DNA of 64,000 nt. Origin: Solibacter sp039934035 (GTDB lineage: Bacteria; Acidobacteriota; Terriglobia; Bryobacterales; Bryobacteraceae). Position 1 is the stretch's first letter; the number at the start of each line of letters is the position of its first letter. Position numbers and translations under genes: made by a program. The DNA lies in contig JBDTMZ010000171.1 in assembly GCA_039934035.1 (NCBI GenBank), positions 1 through 64,000 on the forward strand. Direction: 5' to 3'. The notes beneath the pieces are model-generated. The model saw nothing but the letters and a program-made list of their open reading frames with translations, was not told the DNA's origin and did no database searches. This document shows, piece after piece, positions 43,901 to 51,818 of the stretch.

Positions 43901-45169
43901 ATGGCTAACCCTTCGCCTGCTCAACGTCCAACGCGCGTCCGGTACCGCGTCCTTGGAATGACCGTCGCGGTCTACATGATCACCTACATGGACCGCGTAG
44001 TGATCTCCAATGCCGCCCCCTCCATTCGAGCGGAACTCGGTTTATCGCTGGTTGCCATGGGCTGGATTCTCGCCAGTTTCCGCTGGAGCTACGCTCTGTT
44101 CCAAATCCCCGGCGGCTGGCTGGGGGACCGCATCGGGCCGCGGCGCGCGCTCACCCTGATCGTCACCTGGTGGAGCATCTTTACTTCCGCTACCGCGATG
44201 GCATGGAGCGCCGGGTCGATGGCCTGCGTCCGCCTACTTTTCGGAGTCGGCGAGGCGGGTGCGTTTCCCATTGCCACCCGCTCGCTTTCGCGCTGGCTCC
44301 TGCCGGGCGAACGGGGGCTCGCCCAGGGATTGACTCATGCCGGATCGCGCCTCGGCGCCGCCCTCACCCCCCCGATTGTGGTTTATATCATTGCGGGTTA
44401 TGGATGGCGTGCCGCATTTTATGTGTTCGGGGCCTTGGGACTGGTCTGGAGCGCGCTCTGGTATGCCTGGTATCGGGACACTCCCGCCGAGCACCGGGAA
44501 GTCAACGAAGCAGAACGCCAGCTGATTGAAGAAGGCTCACGCGACAGCCGCAAAGCCGGCGCCGCTCTCTCGTGGAAGGAAATGTTTGCCAGCCCCACGG
44601 CCTTGTATCTCTACGCCGCCTACTTCTGTTACACCTACGCGCTAGCGACTTATCTCGACTGGTTTCCCTCCTACCTGAAAGAGTACCGGCACTACTCCCT
44701 CGCCCAGATGGGTTTTTATGCCATGTTGCCTTTGCTCGCCGGCACTACGGGCGATTTCATCGGCGGCTGGGTGTCCGATATCCGGGTACGCCAGACCGGG
44801 AACCTGAACTCCCGCCGCCCCATTGCGATCGCCGGCTTCCTGGCCGGCGCCATCTTCATCATCCCCGCCACCCTGACCACCAGTCCGGGCATGTGTGTGC
44901 TTTTCACCTGTTTGGCATTCTTTGGCATCGAATTGACCGTCGGCGTTTCCTGGGCCATTCCGTTGGACATCGCTGGAGATCGCGCCGGCTCAGTATCGGC
45001 CGTCATGAACATGTGCGGCAATATCGGCGGAGCCATCTCGCCGCTCGCCCTGGCCTACATAGTGAAGTCCTACGGCTGGAATGTACCTTTCTTCATTACG
45101 GCCGGGTTGTGCGCTTTGGGGGCCTTGCTTTACTGCAAGATCGACATGGATCACAAAGTGGCTTCGTAG
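43901..45169 (+). CDS. MFS transporter, anion:cation symporter type
   Basis: The 422-residue protein has 12 transmembrane spans. ITYMDRVVISNAAPSIRAEL (TM1) and GGWLGDRIGPRRALT (loop 2-3 signature) match the ACS family (galactonate, tartrate, phthalate and similar). It is divergent from the amidohydrolase operon, so it may import the substrate that operon degrades. Confidence 0.9.
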   Translation: MANPSPAQRPTRVRYRVLGMTVAVYMITYMDRVVISNAAPSIRAELGLSLVAMGWILASFRWSYALFQIPGGWLGDRIGPRRALTLIVTWWSIFTSATAMAWSAGSMACVRLLFGVGEAGAFPIATRSLSRWLLPGERGLAQGLTHAGSRLGAALTPPIVVYIIAGYGWRAAFYVFGALGLVWSALWYAWYRDTPAEHREVNEAERQLIEEGSRDSRKAGAALSWKEMFASPTALYLYAAYFCYTYALATYLDWFPSYLKEYRHYSLAQMGFYAMLPLLAGTTGDFIGGWVSDIRVRQTGNLNSRRPIAIAGFLAGAIFIIPATLTTSPGMCVLFTCLAFFGIELTVGVSWAIPLDIAGDRAGSVSAVMNMCGNIGGAISPLALAYIVKSYGWNVPFFITAGLCALGALLYCKIDMDHKVAS

Positions 45170-45221
45170 TTTTCCAACACGCGATTCGGGCAATATTCTT
45201 CTTGGGAGTATTGGGTGTCGG

Positions 45222-45260
45222 TAAGATACACTTGCGCGTGACCGGGTGGACGCATATAAT
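45222..45260 (+). promoter_or_regulatory. Sigma70-type promoter in a duplicated module, copy 1
   Basis: TTGCGC (45232-45237), 17-bp spacer and perfect TATAAT (45255-45260). The surrounding TAAGATACACTTGCG and GTGGACGCATAT are repeated at 47077-47115 with the same spacing. It drives the gene at 45328. Confidence 0.7.
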
Positions 45261-45327
45261 TCACCGATGGCATGTCGCACCTTTCGCGGCTGCCGGCTGT
45301 ATTTGAAGAGTTGGGGGGAAGAATTAC

Positions 45328-46785
45328 ATGAACATAAGCGTTTTCGCTCGAGCAGGCTCAGTCGCGCTCGGAGCTCTCTTGTTTGCATCGGCCGGGTTTT
45401 CGCAGGTACAACAGCCCACTTCGGGTAAGGTTGGTTCGATGGAATGGACCCTCGTCAGCGCGGGAGCCGGTCGCGGCGCCGGTCCTGGCGCCGGCCCTGG
45501 CGCCTTCCCGGGCGGCGGTGGCCAGGGCGGTGGGCGCGCTGGGGCAGGTGGAGGTGGAGGTGGGTTCCCCGGCGGCGGTGGCCGCGGCCGCGGCGCCGCG
45601 ACGCTGGAGCACTGCCCGGCCGATGCGGCGAAGATCTGTCCCGGCCTGACGGCTGGCCCCATGCAGGCCTGCCTCGCGGCAAACGTCACGGCTGTATCGG
45701 CGGCATGTAAGGCGGATATCGACGCGCACCCGCTGGAATTCGGAGATACTCCGTCCTGCTACCGGTCGCCCATTTGCGGAAACCGACTTACTGGCGCCGT
45801 CGGCGGTGGGAAGGGCAAGGTCATCTGGAAAAACACCCTGAAGTACACTCCCAGCCAGCCCTATAAAGAGTTGATCAAGGGTACGGGCGGCATGGTGTCG
45901 GTCGGCATTGATTCCAAAGACAACATCTGGGGGCTGCAGCGGAACCCGGCCGGCCAGCCGCAATTGTTTAAGTTCAGCCCGGACGGCAAACTTCTCCTCA
46001 CCGTCGGCGAGGATGTGATCTCACATCACGTCAAAGCGCACGGCATGAAGGTGGATCCCAACGACAACGTCTGGATCTGTGACGAGGCAGCCGGGACGGT
46101 GAAACAAATTAGTCCCGACGGCAAGCTCCTGAAAACCCTCGGTGAACGCGGTCATCGCGGCGACTGGGATGAGGAAAAGGGCCAGAGGCTGCTCTGGGAG
46201 CCTGTGATGGTGGATTTCCTGCCGAACGGCGAGATGTTCATCTTTGAAGGCCACGCGAACGAAAGCCCGAACGACGTGGACGGGCCCGATGCGACCAACC
46301 GCATCGGTGTCGCCCGCGTGATTCACCTGGACAAGAACCAGAAATTCATCAACCAGTGGTACGGGAATGCCGGCGGACCGGGAAAATTCGACAGCGCTCA
46401 TGGGAGCGCCGTGGACCCGCAGACTGGCATCGTTTGGATCGGCGACCGCGAGCAATACCGGATTGTGCAGTACACGCCCGACGGCAAATATCTCCGAACG
46501 ATTCAGATGAAGAACCTGGTGTGCTCGCTTTACTTTGACCGCAATGGCGGAGTGTGGTCGGGCACCGGGCTCGACGGCCAACTCGCCAAGCTCGATCGCG
46601 ATGGCAACGTCCTCGGTATGATGGGAGTGACGGGCAATGGCGATGGTAGCTGGGGCGAATCCAGCTATTTGGTGATGGATTCGAAGGGAAACATTTTCTC
46701 CGGCGATACGACTCGCGGGCGAATCACAAAATGGACCCCCTCCGACCAGGTGTTCACAGCCCCCCCAGCTACACCGGCGCAGTAG
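45328..46785 (+). CDS. Secreted NHL-propeller protein with Gly-rich linker and Cys-rich repeat
   Basis: The 485-residue protein has a signal peptide (1-25), a Gly/Arg linker at 46-90, a short Cys-rich unit with Cys96, 104, 115 and 127 (HCPADAAKICPGL, MQACLAANV, AACKADI) resembling the Golgi GLG1/FGFR cysteine-rich repeat, and an NHL propeller from about 165 (GHVKAHGMKVDPNDNVWICD-type units). It is related to the amidating-lyase-like protein at 36423. A promoter and a terminator flank it closely, so it is monocistronic. Confidence 0.8.
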   Translation: MNISVFARAGSVALGALLFASAGFSQVQQPTSGKVGSMEWTLVSAGAGRGAGPGAGPGAFPGGGGQGGGRAGAGGGGGGFPGGGGRGRGAATLEHCPADAAKICPGLTAGPMQACLAANVTAVSAACKADIDAHPLEFGDTPSCYRSPICGNRLTGAVGGGKGKVIWKNTLKYTPSQPYKELIKGTGGMVSVGIDSKDNIWGLQRNPAGQPQLFKFSPDGKLLLTVGEDVISHHVKAHGMKVDPNDNVWICDEAAGTVKQISPDGKLLKTLGERGHRGDWDEEKGQRLLWEPVMVDFLPNGEMFIFEGHANESPNDVDGPDATNRIGVARVIHLDKNQKFINQWYGNAGGPGKFDSAHGSAVDPQTGIVWIGDREQYRIVQYTPDGKYLRTIQMKNLVCSLYFDRNGGVWSGTGLDGQLAKLDRDGNVLGMMGVTGNGDGSWGESSYLVMDSKGNIFSGDTTRGRITKWTPSDQVFTAPPATPAQ

Positions 46786-46829
46786 TTGCGCGTCTGTCGC
46801 GCAATTTGCTCGTTGATAAGAGACCCGAA

Positions 46830-46862
46830 GAGAGGCGGTCTCACAAAGACCGCCTCTCGACG
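46830..46862 (+). terminator. Strong hairpin terminator
   Basis: GAGAGGCGGTCT (46830-46841) pairs with AGACCGCCTCTC (46847-46858) around a 5-nt loop, 45 bp after the stop of the NHL gene. The following T-run is short (GTTT). Confidence 0.75.
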
Positions 46863-47076
46863 TTTAGATCCCTCCCGAAAGTCGTCCCGATCATCAATGA
46901 CCCGCGTAACGCCCGTCTCCCCGCCTTAGTCACGAACCCGCGACGCACAGCAGATCCTCCGAAGTCCTCCGCTGCGAACGGGGCGCGTGAGACACTCCTG
47001 CACCGCCGGTCAGTATTCACTAGAACCTGAGCCTCAAGCTTAGAATCCCTTGCCGAGGTTGTCTGGCGCTAACAGT

Positions 47077-47115
47077 TAAGATACACTTGCGTCGCCCATG
47101 GTGGACGCATATCAT
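47077..47115 (+). promoter_or_regulatory. Duplicated promoter module, copy 2
   Basis: TTGCGT (47087-47092), 17-bp spacer and TATCAT (47110-47115), with the same flanks as 45222-45260. It lies directly before a decayed gene fragment. Confidence 0.55.
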
Positions 47116-47129
47116 TCTAAAGCCCACGG

Positions 47130-47472
47130 TGCCATCGGCCCTGTACGGTGCATCCATGGCGGACCCTTGCACTGCCCTGACCGTGCTCGTCGAGCGCCCG
47201 TTATCGACGGAACACATATCGAAGGAACATTCGACATCATTCTTGATTTGTCCAGGGATGCTCTATTTCCACGCGTGCGCTCGTCTGGGGATGTAGAAGG
47301 ACAAACTACTGCCACCGAGTCTGCCGGCGGATCGATCTCCAGCGCTTTATCCAAACTCGGCTTGAAGTTGACCCCGAAACGCACTGTCGAACAGGTGCTC
47401 GTGGCAGACCACATACGCGCCCGTCCGCCAATTAAAGATATCAACTACTTTGTGACGCCACGATCTCCCTAG
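47130..47472 (+). pseudogene. Decayed 3' fragment of a TIGR03435-family gene
   Basis: One frame reads ALYGASMADPCTALTVLVERP (first 20 residues typical of the family), and the next frame continues VIDGTHIEGTFDIILDL, SISSALSKLGLKLTP and VLVADHIRARPP to the stop at 47472. These match the family's C-terminal half (RPVVDkTgl, sLfeAlkeqLGLkLe). A single base lost near 47198 in CGCCCGTTATC explains the shift. The 5' half is missing. The end overlaps the intact relative on the other strand by 4 bp. Confidence 0.65.
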
Positions 47473-48233
47473 TTCGGACCTGGCCGCTTCACTTGGTCAA
47501 TCAACAGCACCTGCACTTGAGCTTTCTTGACACTCTGCAGTCTTAGACCCAACGCTGATAGCAATTCCTCCCGCATGTGATTACTCGCGTCGCGTACGGG
47601 CACTCCTGTGTCCGCCGCATCGGTTCGGTCGAATTCGAAGTTCACCTCAAATTCGTAGACGCCCTTCAGCCCTGTCCCATTCATCACCAGCGTTGAGCGA
47701 TGATCTGAAAGGTTGTCTGCCAACCATTCCAGGGACATCGCAGTCGCCATCGCTTTCAGGAACCTGGGGCCTCGGTCGCTGGCGCCCAGCGTAAATCCGC
47801 GAGGGTCGGCTTCGACCAACTTGGCTGCTTTCAGTTGCGGGTTCTTGCCAATCACCAGCCGTTCCATCGGCATCTCGCGCACTTCGCGGTGAAACCTCAG
47901 CCGAAAGCGATCGGTGAGCAAGGTCTGCAACATCAGGCGCAACTCCGATCGTGAGGCGGCGCCATCTGCCTTCCCCTCAACGTCATATCTGGCGAGTTCG
48001 GATTTCAAACCCGCAATCTGTACGGGTTGTACGTCATAGGCGTAAGCAATCAAACCGCCAATCGATACAGACTCCGCCTTCAATCTCCCCGGGTTGGTGG
48101 TGATCCGACTTGGCCGCACGTTCTCGGTATGCACCTCTTTGACGGAAGCCACATCAAAATGCCGGGGAGCCACACCGTCCGGTTCCTCTGCCCATGACGC
48201 CACGGTTATGAGTAAGAGCCAGACCGGTTTCAT
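47469..48233 (-). CDS. TIGR03435-family protein
   Basis: From the ATG at 48233 the protein has 254 residues: signal peptide MKPVWLLLITVASWAEE, then HFDVASVKEV, the stretch GLIAYAYDVQPVQIAGLKSE and LLTDRFRLRFHREVREMPM, all hallmarks of this soil-acidobacterial family. The C-terminus (LLSALGLRLQSVKKAQVQVL) matches the fragment on the opposite strand. The function is unknown; the family is strongly expanded in Solibacter. Confidence 0.88.
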   Translation of the reverse strand: MKPVWLLLITVASWAEEPDGVAPRHFDVASVKEVHTENVRPSRITTNPGRLKAESVSIGGLIAYAYDVQPVQIAGLKSELARYDVEGKADGAASRSELRLMLQTLLTDRFRLRFHREVREMPMERLVIGKNPQLKAAKLVEADPRGFTLGASDRGPRFLKAMATAMSLEWLADNLSDHRSTLVMNGTGLKGVYEFEVNFEFDRTDAADTGVPVRDASNHMREELLSALGLRLQSVKKAQVQVLLIDQVKRPGPN

Positions 48234-48606
48234 GCGAAGAATAGTCTCACAACATCCCATTCGCAGCAACGTGCATCTTTTTGGAGCACTTTTTACTAAA
48301 TCCGTCCGGTCGCATTTCTGGGCGAAAAGTCCTGATTCACCGCTTACTGACATCCGCGGCTCCGTTGATTCGATGCCTCTCAGAGGCCGTGACGGGAGGG
48401 ACCTTCACCACGCGCCTGTTAGGGTTTCGATAACCCGACCCGCCCGGAAAGGTCAACGAACCGCGTGTCTGCTGTGTCCATTCGCGAGGCAGAAGATATA
48501 TAATGCGCGGGTAGCCACTTGCGGGATGGTCTGCGTAGCCTGGGAATGCAGTTCGCGAAACAGCCCTACCGACAACACTTAACTGGCGCTCGGAGTCGAT
48601 GAATCC
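48234..48606. other. Divergent intergenic region with repeat copy 3
   Basis: The 373 bp hold the diverged hairpin repeat at 48341-48411 and a TATAAT at 48499-48504 without a clear -35. I see no gene. Confidence 0.55.
48341..48411 (+). repeat. Dispersed hairpin repeat, copy 3 (diverged)
   Basis: It begins CGCTTACTGAC as at 40335 and continues GCGGCTCCGTTGATTCGATG, then CTCTCAGAGGCCGTGACGGG. The overall alignment with 40335-40408 runs about 70 nt with scattered changes. The stem is weakened. Confidence 0.55.
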
Positions 48607-51141
48607 ATGAAGAACATTTTCAGAGCTTGCCTCGCGGCGGTGTTTGCGTACACCGTCTTTTCTTTGGCGGCGCCCCAGCCAAACACCTCGGCAAAGACCT
48701 TTCACGACAGCGTCTTTACGGCGGAACAGGCAACCCGGGGCGAACAACTTTATGCCTCGAAATGTTCGGCGTGTCATGGCGACAACCTATTGGGCATGGA
48801 GTCGGCGCCGCCCCTGGCAGGCGCCAACTTTCGGAAAGCCTGGGAGACCCAGCCGCTGCTGACTCTCGCCAATCGCATCCGCACCACCATGCCGCCCACC
48901 GCGCCCAATTCAATCGCCGGCAGCCAGCTTGCCGACCTCATGAGCTACCTGCTGAAGGCGAATGAAATCCGTGCTGGCAGCGTCGCCCTGAGCCTGCCCA
49001 CCAGCACCACCGCCCCCGCGACATCGACTGCTGCCCCGCAAGGCAAAGGCGAATGGACCACCTACGGAGCCGACCTGGCGAGCACCCGCTACTCGCCGCT
49101 CGACCAGATCAATTCGGACAACTTCGGCAAACTCCAAATCGCCTGGCGGCTCAATACCAATAACCTGGGACCGAATCCCGACCGGCTCTATTCCTCCACG
49201 CCGCTGATGGTCAACGGGGTGCTCTACACCACCGCGGGAATGGCCCGTACCGTCGTCGCGATGAACCCCGGCACCGGTCAAATGTTGTGGATGTACCAGC
49301 TCGACGAAGGCGAACGCGGCCAGTTCGCGCCCCGTCGAGGCGCCGGGCGCGGCTTGTCCTACTGGCAAAGCCCCGACGGCTCTGATCAGCGGATTATCTT
49401 CGTTACCCCGGGCTATCGCCTGGTCGCCCTGGACGCAAAGACGGGACATCTGGTTGAGACCTTCGGCACCAAGGGCATGGTCGATCTGAAGTTGGAAGAC
49501 GACCAGCAACTCGACCTGGTCCGCGCCGTGGTCGGCCTCAACGCTCCTCCCCTGGTCGCAGGCGATGCCATCGTGGTCGGCGCGGCACACTCGGCGGCCG
49601 GAAGTCCCACAGGCACCCCGAGCGCGATTGGAAACGTACGGGCCTTTGACGTCAGGACCGGCAAGCGGCGCTGGATCTTTCACACCATCCCTCACAAGGG
49701 CGAGTTCGGCTACGAAACCTGGCTGGACGGCTCCGCCGAACGCAACGGAAACCTCGGCGCGTGGGCGCAGTTGAGCGCCGACCTGGAGTTGGGCCTGGTG
49801 TACGTCCCGCTCGAAATGCCGGCGAATGATTACTACGGGGTCAACCGGCCGGGCAGCCATCTCTTTTCGGAAAGCCTGGTGGCTCTGGACCTGAAGACCG
49901 GTGCGCGCAAGTGGCACTATCAGACGGTGCACCATGGCCTGTGGGACTATGATCTGCCGTGTGCGCCCATGCTCTATGACATGGTCCAGAACGGCCGCAA
50001 AATCAAGGTGCTCGCCCAGCCCACGAAGTCGGCGTTTCTCTTCGTCTTGAACCGCGAGACCGGTCTGCCCATCTGGCCCATCGAAGAGCGGGCGGTACCG
50101 CAATCCGATGTGCCGGGAGAGAAGACCAGCCCGACGCAGCCGTTCCCGACCAAGCCGGCGGCGTTTGACCGGCAGGGCGTTGCGATTGACGATCTCATCG
50201 ATTTCACGCCGCAATTGCGGGCGGAGGCGGTGGAGTTAGTCAAGAAGTACAGGATCGGCCCCCTCTTTACGCCACCCGCGCTGGCCAAGCCCGACGGCCC
50301 GCAAGGGACGTTGATGCTGCCCATGGATGTCGGCGGTGCCAACTGGCCCGGCGGCTCGTTCGATCCGGAAACCAACCGTCTCTACATCCATTCGCACACC
50401 ACTGTGTTCACGCTGAGGAACGTCCCGGAAGAGATCTCGATGCCAGGTCCTAAGAACATGGGAGGCATTCTGCGCCCAGCCACCCAGCCCGGCGAAGACG
50501 AAGATGGAGCCACCCCGAGAGCCGGAGGGGCACGCGGTGGCGCAGGCCGTGGCCCGGGAGGCCCCGGAGGCGCGGGCGGTCCCGGCGGACCTGGCGGCTT
50601 CGGCGGCGGACGTGGGGCGGCAGGCGGGCGCGGTCCCGGCGGACCTGGTGGACCCGGTGGCTTCGGTGGACCCGGTGGACCCGGCGGGGGACGCGGCGGC
50701 ACCAACGTCCAAGGCCTGCCGCTGGTCAAACCACCATGGGACCGGATCACGGCTTACGACATGAACGCGGGCGAAATCGTGTGGCAGAAGACTCACTCTT
50801 CGACCCCCGACGAAATCAAGAACAATCCTGCCCTCAAGGGTCTTAACCTCCCGCGCCTGGGGCAGCCCGGCCGGACCTTCATCGGCGTCCTGACCACCAA
50901 GACGCTCGTCATCGCCGGCGAAGGCGGAGTCCACACCAACGCTAAAGGCGAGCAGGTGGCTCTGCTCCGCGCCTACGACAAGGCGACCGGTGAAGACATC
51001 GCCGGCGAAGTCAATATGCCTGGCAAGCAGACGGGGTCTCCGATGACCTACATGTTTAACGGCAAGCAATACATTGTGGTCGCCGTGACCACCAATGGCT
51101 CCGGCGGAGGCGGCGAACTGATCGCCTACGCACTGCCGTAG
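48607..51141 (+). CDS. Cytochrome c-PQQ dehydrogenase (membrane glucose dehydrogenase-like propeller)
   Basis: The 844-residue protein has a signal peptide, a cytochrome c domain with CSACH at 53-57, then a PQQ propeller of the GCD/quinate type (YGADLASTRYSPLDQIN, ESLVALDLKTGARKWHYQTV, HHGLWDYDLPCAP). Residues about 638-697 are a Gly/Pro/Arg-rich insertion within the propeller region, before VQGLPLVKPPWDRITAYDMN. Unlike E. coli Gcd it lacks membrane spans. It would oxidise an aldose or polyol in the periplasm. Confidence 0.88.
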   Translation: MKNIFRACLAAVFAYTVFSLAAPQPNTSAKTFHDSVFTAEQATRGEQLYASKCSACHGDNLLGMESAPPLAGANFRKAWETQPLLTLANRIRTTMPPTAPNSIAGSQLADLMSYLLKANEIRAGSVALSLPTSTTAPATSTAAPQGKGEWTTYGADLASTRYSPLDQINSDNFGKLQIAWRLNTNNLGPNPDRLYSSTPLMVNGVLYTTAGMARTVVAMNPGTGQMLWMYQLDEGERGQFAPRRGAGRGLSYWQSPDGSDQRIIFVTPGYRLVALDAKTGHLVETFGTKGMVDLKLEDDQQLDLVRAVVGLNAPPLVAGDAIVVGAAHSAAGSPTGTPSAIGNVRAFDVRTGKRRWIFHTIPHKGEFGYETWLDGSAERNGNLGAWAQLSADLELGLVYVPLEMPANDYYGVNRPGSHLFSESLVALDLKTGARKWHYQTVHHGLWDYDLPCAPMLYDMVQNGRKIKVLAQPTKSAFLFVLNRETGLPIWPIEERAVPQSDVPGEKTSPTQPFPTKPAAFDRQGVAIDDLIDFTPQLRAEAVELVKKYRIGPLFTPPALAKPDGPQGTLMLPMDVGGANWPGGSFDPETNRLYIHSHTTVFTLRNVPEEISMPGPKNMGGILRPATQPGEDEDGATPRAGGARGGAGRGPGGPGGAGGPGGPGGFGGGRGAAGGRGPGGPGGPGGFGGPGGPGGGRGGTNVQGLPLVKPPWDRITAYDMNAGEIVWQKTHSSTPDEIKNNPALKGLNLPRLGQPGRTFIGVLTTKTLVIAGEGGVHTNAKGEQVALLRAYDKATGEDIAGEVNMPGKQTGSPMTYMFNGKQYIVVAVTTNGSGGGGELIAYALP

Positions 51142-51299
51142 GAGGTCATCTAACCACTGCGGTCACAAAGGCAGCCATCCCGAAGGCGCCGGGCTGGAGC
51201 GAAGGGGAGTCCATCATTGGAGCTGGGCTCCCCCTCACCCCGGCATTGCTTCCGGCGCAATCGGCGAGGGAAGCCCATGATATACTCACCTCACCAAGG

Positions 51300-51698
51300 A
51301 TGCTGGGGGAGATGACCAACTTTAGCTGGCGACGCAGCCTCATCGCTGCGCTTCTGGCCACCTTCCTGTCCTTCGCCTCCCTTGCGCCGCTCGCCGCAGC
51401 ATCGTTGAGTGCATCCAACTCGTCCTGTTGTGCGGGTCGCGGGAAGTGCTGCCGCCATAAAACGAACGCCCGGGTTCCGGGCGGTCCCGTCATTGCTGCG
51501 AAGTCTTGCGCGCAAGATTGTTGCAGCCTGACCGGTGCCGGCATCAGCCCGATCGGCTTCGTGCCGCCTTCCGCCCCGTCCAATGCGCCTTCTCTCGCGT
51601 TTCGTACGAATCTGCGAGTGGGCGAAGCCTCTTCGCCATCACGGCCTCACGAGCACGCCCTCCAACAACGCCCACCACCCGCTTCCTCGGCCGCCTAA
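51300..51698 (+). CDS. Small secreted Cys-rich protein before the TonB receptor
   Basis: The frame from ATG 51300 (or 51312) gives about 130 residues with a signal peptide (RRSLIAALLATFLSFASLAP) followed by SCCAGRGKCCRHK and KSCAQDCC. The tail is Pro/Ser/His-rich. It may bind a metal such as copper. It has no recognised family and lies 120 bp before the receptor gene on the same strand. Confidence 0.5.
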   Translation: MLGEMTNFSWRRSLIAALLATFLSFASLAPLAAASLSASNSSCCAGRGKCCRHKTNARVPGGPVIAAKSCAQDCCSLTGAGISPIGFVPPSAPSNAPSLAFRTNLRVGEASSPSRPHEHALQQRPPPASSAA

Positions 51699-51818
51699 CC
51701 ATCCCCGCACAGCTAGGAAAAGTTCCGTGGCGCACCTCGGTAAGTGGGTTTTAGCACTTTTCCACGGGCTGTCAGCCACTTTGTTTCCCAGTTGGCGCAG
51801 ACGTTGGCGCAGACCAAG

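Larger units (their letters stand above)
46786..47129. other. Intergenic region with terminator and promoter copy
   Basis: It contains the hairpin at 46830-46858 and the second promoter module at 47077-47115. Otherwise I see no gene. Confidence 0.6.

Noticed and set aside
51204..51233. GGGGAG/CTCCCC hairpin after the PQQ dehydrogenase as terminator
   Set aside because: Six-base stem with an 18-nt loop and no T-run.
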